The position numbers and the translations under genes are program-made. This document shows positions 58,577 to 64,000 of a DNA stretch of 64,000 nucleotides, piece after piece. Numbering within the stretch: the stretch's first letter is position 1; the number at the start of each line of letters is the position of its first letter. The stretch covers positions 148,868-212,867 of the forward strand of contig NZ_JAPVLU010000004.1 in the NCBI RefSeq assembly GCF_027158205.1, written 5' to 3'. The notes under the pieces were generated by a model. It made no database searches, had not been told where the DNA came from, and worked only from the letters and a program-made list of their open reading frames with translations. The DNA is from Streptomyces sp. H39-S7 (GTDB lineage Bacteria; Actinomycetota; Actinomycetes; Streptomycetales; Streptomycetaceae).

Positions 58577-60283
58577 GTGAGACGACCCAGCGTTCGGAAC
58601 GACCTGCCACAGATCCTGTGCTCGCTGCTGATGATCGGCGCCGTTGCCTGGGCCTCGGCGCCGCCGGCCGCGCCGGCCGCCGCGGCCGACGCCTCGGCGG
58701 CCGTCCTGGCGCGGGTCGTCCCCGCCCCGGCCTCCGTACAGCCCGGCGGCGCTTCCTACGCCATCGGCGCCGGAACCCGCATCCACGTGCCCGGCGACTC
58801 CGCCGAGGCCAGGAAGATCGGCGACTACCTCGCCGCGGTGCTGCGGCCGTCCACCGGCTACCCGCTGCCCGTCGTCGCGGACGGCGGGGACCGCGACGGC
58901 ATCGTGCTGAAGCTGGGGGCGACGGTCAGCAGTGCGGCCCGCCGCACGTCGACCCCTGCCGGAGCGGTGGACACCGGGGCGGCAGGCGTCGGAGCGGCAG
59001 GCGCCGGGGCTCCTCGCGACACTGCCGTGGCACTCGGCGCGGAGGGATACCGGCTCGCCGTCTCCGGGGAGTCGGTGACCCTCGGAGCCGAGCAGGCCGC
59101 CGGGCTGTTCCACGGCGTGCAGACGCTGCGCCAGCTGCTCCCCGCCGCGATCGAGAAGCGCTCCGTGCAGAGCGGCCCCTGGACGGTGCCGGGCGCCACC
59201 ATCACCGACGCGCCCCGCTACGCCTACCGCGGCGGCATGCTCGACGTCTCCCGGCACTTCTTCTCCGTCGCGCAGGTCGAGCGGTACATCGACCAGCTCG
59301 CCCTCTACAAGATCAACCAGCTTCATCTGCACCTGTCGGACGACCAGGGGTGGCGGATCGCCATCGACTCCTGGCCGCGGCTGGCCACCTACGGCGGCAG
59401 CACCCAGGTCGGAGGCGGGCCCGGCGGCTCGTACTCGAAGGCCGACTACAGCGAGATCGTCCGCTACGCCGCGAGCCGCTACCTGACGGTGGTGCCGGAG
59501 ATCGACATGCCGGGGCACACCAACGCGGCCCTCGCCTCCTACGCGGAGCTGAACTGCTCCGGCACCGCCCCGCCGCTCTACACGGGTATCAAGGTGGGAT
59601 TCAGCTCGCTGTGCGTGTCCAAGGACGTCACCTACCGGTTCGCGGACCAGGTGCTGGGGGAGCTGGCCGCCCTCACACCCGGGCCGTACCTGCACATCGG
59701 CGGCGACGAGGCGCACTCCACGACCCACGCCGATTACGTGACCTTCATGGACAAGGTCCAGCCGCTCGTCGCCAAGTACGGCAAGACCGTGATCGCCTGG
59801 CACCAGCTGGCGGGCGCGCACCCGGTCCCCGGGGCCGTCGGCCAGTACTGGGGCACGAACGGCAGCGAGAAGGAGGTCGCGGACGCGGCCAAGGCCGGTC
59901 TGCGGCTGATTCTCTCGCCCGCCAACCGGGCCTACCTGGACATGAAGTACAACGCCTCCACGCCGCTGGGCCTGGACTGGGCCGGCCTCGTCGAGGTGAA
60001 GGACTCCTACAACTGGGACCCCGCCACCTTCATCAAGAACGCGCCCGCCTCCGCCGTCCTCGGCGTCGAGGCTCCGATGTGGACGGAGACCCTCGTGACC
60101 AGCGCGAACCTCGACTACATGGCGTTCCCGCGGCTGCCCGGAATCGCCGAGATCGGCTGGTCCCCGGCGGCCACCCACCAGTGGGATGCCTACAAGGTGC
60201 GGCTCGCCGCCCAGGGCCCGCGCTGGACGGCGCTGGGCATCGGTTTCTACCGCTCGCCCCAGGTGCCCTGGCCGAGCAGCTGA
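58577..60283 (+). CDS. Secreted GH20 beta-N-acetylhexosaminidase
   Basis: This 568-aa secreted enzyme cleaves N-acetylglucosamine from the non-reducing ends of chitin oligomers. The N-terminal signal (LCSLLMIGAVAWASA) is followed by the GH20b fold (about 50-200) and the GH20 barrel (YRGGMLDVSRHFFSVAQVERYIDQLALYKINQLHLHLSDDQGWRI, IDMPGHTNAALASY). The catalytic pair is D377-E378 in HIGGDEAHSTTH. I chose GTG at 58577 because GAAGGGA lies upstream; earlier in-frame starts give an unnatural leader. An Ala/Gly-rich insertion occurs near residues 115-155. Confidence 0.94.
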   Translation: MRRPSVRNDLPQILCSLLMIGAVAWASAPPAAPAAAADASAAVLARVVPAPASVQPGGASYAIGAGTRIHVPGDSAEARKIGDYLAAVLRPSTGYPLPVVADGGDRDGIVLKLGATVSSAARRTSTPAGAVDTGAAGVGAAGAGAPRDTAVALGAEGYRLAVSGESVTLGAEQAAGLFHGVQTLRQLLPAAIEKRSVQSGPWTVPGATITDAPRYAYRGGMLDVSRHFFSVAQVERYIDQLALYKINQLHLHLSDDQGWRIAIDSWPRLATYGGSTQVGGGPGGSYSKADYSEIVRYAASRYLTVVPEIDMPGHTNAALASYAELNCSGTAPPLYTGIKVGFSSLCVSKDVTYRFADQVLGELAALTPGPYLHIGGDEAHSTTHADYVTFMDKVQPLVAKYGKTVIAWHQLAGAHPVPGAVGQYWGTNGSEKEVADAAKAGLRLILSPANRAYLDMKYNASTPLGLDWAGLVEVKDSYNWDPATFIKNAPASAVLGVEAPMWTETLVTSANLDYMAFPRLPGIAEIGWSPAATHQWDAYKVRLAAQGPRWTALGIGFYRSPQVPWPSS

Positions 60284-60368
60284 CGGCGGCCGCGGGCGGC
60301 CGGTCACCAGGACCGCCCGCCGGCAGCCGTCGGGAGGCGGGTCGCCGGCATCCGGCCGGGACGGCCCG

Positions 60369-60424
60369 CCGCGCCGGACGAATGCCTGCCGCGCCGGACG
60401 AATGCCGCTCCGGCTGAATGCCGC
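60369..60424. repeat. 20-bp tandem repeat downstream of the GH20 gene
   Basis: CCGCGCCGGACGAATGCC occurs at 60369-60386 and again at 60389-60406, and a diverged third unit (CTCCGGCTGAATGCCGC) ends near 60424. The block lies between the convergent GH20 and acyl-CoA dehydrogenase genes. A weaker hairpin (60292-60299 with 60313-60320) precedes it. Confidence 0.7.
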
Positions 60425-60433
60425 CCGCTCCGG

Positions 60434-61600
60434 TCAGCCCGTGAGCCCCAGCTCGCGGGCGATCAGCATCCGCTGCACCTCGCTGGTGCCCTCGCCGATC
60501 TCCAGGATCTTCGAGTCCCGCCACATGCGGGCCACCGGGTACTCGTTCATGAAGCCGTAGCCGCCGTGGATCTGCGTGGCCTCCCGCGCGTTGGTGACCG
60601 CGATCTCCGAGGAGTACAGCTTCGCGAGCGCCGCCTCCTTCTTGAACGGCTCACCGGCGAGCAGCCGGGACGCGGCGTCACGCCAGGCTAGCCGGGCGGT
60701 GTGGGCGCGCATCTCCATGTCGGCGAGCTTGAACTGGATCGCCTGGTTGGCGCCGATCGGCCGGCCGAACGCCTCCCGGCTCTTCGCGTACGCCAGCGAC
60801 TCGTCGACACAGCCCTGGGCGAGCCCGGTGGCCAGCGCCGAGATGGCGATCCGGCCCTCGTCGAGGATCCGCAGGAACTGCGCGTAGCCGCGGCCCTTCT
60901 CGCCGAGCAGGTTCGCGGCCGGGACCCGGCAGTCGGAGAAGGACAGCTCACGGGTGTCCGAGGCGTTCCAGCCGACCTTGGAGTACGGGGCCGCGACACC
61001 GAAGCCCGGGGTGCCGGAGGGCACGATGATCGACGAGATCAGCGGCCGTCCGTCGTCCTTGCGGCCGGTGACGGCGGTGACCGTGACCAGGCCGGTGATG
61101 TCCGTACCGGAGTTGGTGATGAAGCACTTGCTGCCGTTGATCACCCATTCGTTCGTCGCCTCGTCCAGCCGGGCGGTGGTGCGCGTGCCCCCTGCGTCCG
61201 AACCGCACTCGGGCTCGGTCAGCCCGAACGCGCCCAGGATCTCCCCCGAGCACATCCGCGGCAGCCACTCGCGCTTCTGCTCCTCGGTGCCGAAGCGGAA
61301 GATCGGCATCGCGCCCAGCGAGACGCCCGCCTCGAGGGTGATGGCGACGGACGAATCCACCCGCGCGAGCTCCTCGAGGACGATGCCGAGGGCGAGGTAG
61401 TCGCCGCCCATGCCGCCGTACTCCTCGGGGAAGGGCAGGCCGAACAGGCCCATCCGGCCCATCTCACGGATGATCTCGTACGGGAACTCGTGGTTCTCGT
61501 AGAACTCCCCGATCTTCGGCGCGATCACGTCGTGCGCGAACGCCTCGACGGTGCGGCGCAGTTCCTCGTGCTCGGGGGCGAGGCGGTGGTCGATCGACAT
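60434..61600 (-). CDS. Acyl-CoA dehydrogenase (probable isovaleryl-CoA dehydrogenase)
   Basis: This 388-aa flavoenzyme has ACAD signatures (GMGGDYLALGIVLEELARVDSSVAIT, FGLTEPECGSDAGGTRTTA, GSKCFITNSG, and C-terminal TQIHGGYGFMNEYPVARMWRDSKILEIGEGTSEVQRMLIAREL). With HMG-CoA lyase and a biotin carboxylase in the same unit it probably oxidises isovaleryl-CoA in leucine breakdown, though a short-chain acyl-CoA role cannot be excluded. The ATG lies two bases after the HMG-CoA lyase stop codon, so they are coupled. Confidence 0.93.
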   Translation of the reverse strand: MSIDHRLAPEHEELRRTVEAFAHDVIAPKIGEFYENHEFPYEIIREMGRMGLFGLPFPEEYGGMGGDYLALGIVLEELARVDSSVAITLEAGVSLGAMPIFRFGTEEQKREWLPRMCSGEILGAFGLTEPECGSDAGGTRTTARLDEATNEWVINGSKCFITNSGTDITGLVTVTAVTGRKDDGRPLISSIIVPSGTPGFGVAAPYSKVGWNASDTRELSFSDCRVPAANLLGEKGRGYAQFLRILDEGRIAISALATGLAQGCVDESLAYAKSREAFGRPIGANQAIQFKLADMEMRAHTARLAWRDAASRLLAGEPFKKEAALAKLYSSEIAVTNAREATQIHGGYGFMNEYPVARMWRDSKILEIGEGTSEVQRMLIARELGLTG

Positions 61601-61602
61601 GA

Positions 61603-62541
61603 CTACGGCTCCTGGTGGGAGAGGGCGCGGACGGTGCGGGAGGGGCTTGGCCTCCCGAGCTGCTCCGCCATCCACACGCTTGTGGCGGTGAGGCGGTCGA
61701 GGTCGACCCCGGTGTCGATACCGAGGCCGTTCAGCATCCAGACGAGGTCTTCTGTGGCGAGGTTTCCGGTGGCGCTCTTCGCGTACGGGCAGCCGCCGAG
61801 GCCGCCCGCGGAGGCGTCGACGACGGTCACACCCTGCTGGAGGGCGGCCAGCGTGTTGGACAGTGCCTGGCCGTACGTGTCGTGGAAGTGCACGGCGAGC
61901 CGGTCCGTCGGGATTCCCTGCTCCCCCAGGGCGGCGAGCAGTGCGGTGACGTGGCCGGGGGTGGCGACCCCGATCGTGTCGCCGAGGCTCAGCTCGGTGC
62001 ATCCCAGGTCATGGAGCCGGCGGGCGACGGCGGCCACCCGGTCCACCGGGACCGGGCCCTCCCACGGGTCTCCGAAGCACATGGAGAGGTAGCCGCGGAC
62101 GGTGGCTCCGGCCTCCCGGGCCCTGGCGACGACCGGCTCGAACATGGCGAGGGACTCGTCGACGGTCCGGTTCAGATTGGCCTTGGCGAACGACTCGGTC
62201 GCGCTGCCGAAGACGGCGATCTCCCGGACGCCGAGCGCCAGTGCGCGCTCCAGCCCCCGTTCGTTGGGGACCAGCACCGGCAGGTGCGCGTCGACGTCCG
62301 CCAGCAGCGGCATCAGTTCGGCGGCGTCGGCCAGTTGGGGCACCCACTTGGGGTGCACGAAGCTGGTCGCCTCGATCGTGCCGAGGCCGGCGGCGGCCAG
62401 CCGGTGGATGAACTCGGCCTTCACCGCCGTCGGGACGGTCGCCTTCTCGTTCTGCAGCCCGTCGCGCGCGCCGACCTCGTGGATCCTGACCCGCGCGGGC
62501 AGACCGGACGCCGGTACGGACATGGGCAGTCCGTCGGTCAT
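61603..62541 (-). CDS. Hydroxymethylglutaryl-CoA lyase
   Basis: This 312-aa TIM-barrel enzyme cleaves HMG-CoA to acetoacetate and acetyl-CoA. It has the DRE-TIM motif in RIHEVGARDGLQNE, metal ligands in AVHFHDTYGQALSN and the catalytic-loop Cys in GGLGGCPYAKSATGN. It ends leucine degradation. The ATG overlaps the stop of the biotin carboxylase gene (ATGA), showing an operon carboxylase - lyase - dehydrogenase. Confidence 0.95.
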   Translation of the reverse strand: MTDGLPMSVPASGLPARVRIHEVGARDGLQNEKATVPTAVKAEFIHRLAAAGLGTIEATSFVHPKWVPQLADAAELMPLLADVDAHLPVLVPNERGLERALALGVREIAVFGSATESFAKANLNRTVDESLAMFEPVVARAREAGATVRGYLSMCFGDPWEGPVPVDRVAAVARRLHDLGCTELSLGDTIGVATPGHVTALLAALGEQGIPTDRLAVHFHDTYGQALSNTLAALQQGVTVVDASAGGLGGCPYAKSATGNLATEDLVWMLNGLGIDTGVDLDRLTATSVWMAEQLGRPSPSRTVRALSHQEP

Positions 62542-64000
62542 GACTCCTCCCGGGGAGCGACGACGGCGAGCACCTGGTCCATGGCGACGGTGCTGCCGGC
62601 GGTGACGTCGATCTCGGTGACCGTGCCGTCGTGGGGAGCGGTGATGACGTGCTCCATCTTCATCGCCTCGACGACGAGCAGGCTCTGGCCCGCCGTCACC
62701 TCGTCCCCGACCGCGACCTTGACGACGGTCACGGTGCCGGGCATCGGCGCGGTGAGCGCGTCGGTGCCACCGGCGCCCGCGCTGCCGCTCAGGGCGGCCG
62801 CGACGGGGTCGTGGTCCGCGACGTGCCAGCTGTCCCCGTCACGGCCCAGCCAGGCGTCCGCGTGGTGGAAGGAGTGGGTGGCTCCGTCCCAGTGCAGGAC
62901 GCCGCGTCTCCCGTCGGTGACCAGGCGCGCGGGGACCGCCGGCGCGTCGCCCACCCGGACCTCGTCGCCCCGGACCCGGACGGCCAGCGGCTCGTGGCCG
63001 GGCACCCGCAGGTGGTGGGTGGTCCAGGCCGGCTCGCCGCCCAGCCGCCAGCCGTCGGCGGCCGAGAACGGATCCGTCCAGGTGGTGGCGTCCGACGGGG
63101 GTCGCAGAGCGGCCTGGCGCAGCAGAGCTGCTGCGGCGTAGACCTCGGGCGGCACGTCCGACGAGGTCAGAGAGGCGACCTCGCGCTCCACCAGCCCGGT
63201 GTCGAGGACACCGGACACCACCTCGGGGTGGGCCAGCAGCCGCCGCAGGAAGCCGGCGTTGGTGGCGACCCCCAGGGTGACGGTGCCGGCCAGCGCCGCG
63301 CGCAGCTTGCGCAGCGCGGTGGCGCGGTCGGGCCCGTACGCGATGACCTTGGACAGCATCGGGTCGTACAGACTGCCGATCTCGGTGCCCTCGGCGAGTC
63401 CGGAGTCGGTGCGGACCCCGTCGCCCTGCGGTTCGTGGAGCGACAGCACGGTCCCGCCGGAGGGCAGGAAGCCGCGGGCCGGGTCCTCGGCGCAGATCCG
63501 GGCCTCGACGGCGTGGCCGGTCAGGGTGACGCCCTCCTGCCCGAACGGCAGCCGCTCGCCGGACGCGACGCGCAACTGCCACTCGACGAGGTCCAGCCCG
63601 GTGACCAGTTCGGTGACGGGGTGCTCCACCTGGAGGCGGGTGTTCATCTCCATGAAGCAGTACGCGGAGGGATCCGCTCCCGGGACGATGAACTCGACGG
63701 TGCCCGCCCCGACATAGCCGCAGGAGCGGGCGGCCTGCACGGCGGCCTCTCCCATCGCCGCGCGGGTGGCCTCGTCCAGGAGCACGCTGGGCGCCTCCTC
63801 GATGACCTTCTGGTGCCTGCGCTGCAGCGAGCACTCCCGCTCGCCCAGGTGGACGACGTTGCCGTGGGCGTCGGCCAGCACCTGGATCTCGATGTGGCGC
63901 GGTCTGTCGATCCAGCGCTCGACGAGCAGGGTGTCGTCGCCGAAGGAGCCGCGGGCCTCGCGCCGGGCGGCGGCGATCTCGTCGCCGAGCAGCGCCTCGT
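62538..64000 (-). CDS. Acyl-CoA carboxylase biotin-carboxylase/BCCP subunit (5' end outside window)
   Basis: The gene continues beyond the right edge; 487 codons are visible. The ATP-grasp carboxylase domain (IQVLADAHGNVVHLGERECSLQRRHQK, EFIVPG, MEMNTRLQVEHPVTELVTGLDLVEWQL) and a C-terminal biotin carrier domain with the biotinyl Lys in VVEAMKMEH are present. With HMG-CoA lyase and isovaleryl-CoA dehydrogenase this is probably the alpha subunit of 3-methylcrotonyl-CoA carboxylase; an acetyl/propionyl-CoA role is possible. A carboxyltransferase subunit gene is expected further upstream, outside the window. Confidence 0.93.
   Translation of the reverse strand, partial: EALLGDEIAAARREARGSFGDDTLLVERWIDRPRHIEIQVLADAHGNVVHLGERECSLQRRHQKVIEEAPSVLLDEATRAAMGEAAVQAARSCGYVGAGTVEFIVPGADPSAYCFMEMNTRLQVEHPVTELVTGLDLVEWQLRVASGERLPFGQEGVTLTGHAVEARICAEDPARGFLPSGGTVLSLHEPQGDGVRTDSGLAEGTEIGSLYDPMLSKVIAYGPDRATALRKLRAALAGTVTLGVATNAGFLRRLLAHPEVVSGVLDTGLVEREVASLTSSDVPPEVYAAAALLRQAALRPPSDATTWTDPFSAADGWRLGGEPAWTTHHLRVPGHEPLAVRVRGDEVRVGDAPAVPARLVTDGRRGVLHWDGATHSFHHADAWLGRDGDSWHVADHDPVAAALSGSAGAGGTDALTAPMPGTVTVVKVAVGDEVTAGQSLLVVEAMKMEHVITAPHDGTVTEIDVTAGSTVAMDQVLAVVAPREES

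Noticed and set aside
1-64000. Secondary-metabolite gene cluster
   Set aside because: No polyketide synthase, peptide synthetase, terpene cyclase or lanthipeptide genes are present; the single LLM oxidoreductase and ABM-like protein do not make a cluster.

Overview
The window is very GC-rich actinobacterial DNA and almost certainly comes from Streptomyces or a close relative in the Streptomycetaceae. The support is the GC-rich third codon positions, an adpA gene whose interdomain linker carries a TTA (bldA-dependent) codon, a PAS-GGDEF-EAL gene of the CdgA type with BldD-like boxes, a ceb cello-oligosaccharide locus with perfect or near-perfect CebR boxes, and several chitinolytic genes preceded by DasR-like sites. 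From memory, the order carboxylase - HMG-CoA lyase - acyl-CoA dehydrogenase - GH20 - small gene - glmS - USP - adpA - orn - tRNA-His - cebR - cebEFG - bglC matches the chromosomal core region around SCO2777-SCO2798 of S. coelicolor. I see no prophage, insertion sequence, CRISPR array or rRNA, so this is chromosome-core sequence with a few accessory-looking modules.

Layout from left to right. 0-13 kb: secreted M1 aminopeptidase; a three-gene Mrp-type cation/proton antiporter operon (mrpA, C, D, without adjacent E, F, G); a metallophosphoesterase with a TTA codon; two identical tRNA-Lys(CTT) genes in opposite orientation flanking a large secreted S8 protease; a small dimeric-barrel protein; an IclR regulator. 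13-23 kb: LLM flavin oxidoreductase, secreted GH18 chitinase with a CBM5/12 module, cdgA, two tandem secreted M6-like metalloproteases, OsmC peroxiredoxin and a lipoprotein polysaccharide deacetylase. 23-31 kb: a cell-envelope group on the minus strand, made of lysX (lysyl-phosphatidylglycerol synthase fused to lysyl-tRNA synthetase), a surface protein with a C-terminal membrane anchor, a second DUF2156 membrane protein fused to an unusual N-terminal membrane domain, and a class F sortase; then a third tRNA-Lys(CTT).

31-37 kb: the most unusual part. Three overlapping minus-strand genes encode a RecB/Cas4/AddB-like nuclease with an iron-sulfur cysteine set, a 520-aa protein of unknown function, and a compact superfamily 1 helicase. 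Together they look like a Dna2 protein split into three polypeptides. A PAP2 phosphatase gene lies 21 bp upstream and a small HTH-like protein downstream. 37-42 kb: TetR regulator with a palindromic operator, histidine phosphatase, XRE/TPR regulator, small unknown protein and a spermidine-synthase-like protein.

42-64 kb: secreted protein and OmpR/HK two-component system next to a second GH18 chitinase; bglC-cebGFE with divergent cebR (uptake and hydrolysis of cello-oligosaccharides); tRNA-His, orn and adpA; a 0.96-kb non-coding region; a universal stress protein; glmS and a small conserved gene; a GH20 hexosaminidase; and the start of an isovaleryl-CoA (leucine) degradation operon whose biotin-carboxylase gene runs off the right edge. 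Functionally the window combines chitin and cellulose utilisation (two chitinases, hexosaminidase, GlmS, Ceb system), cell-envelope modification, and developmental control (AdpA, CdgA).
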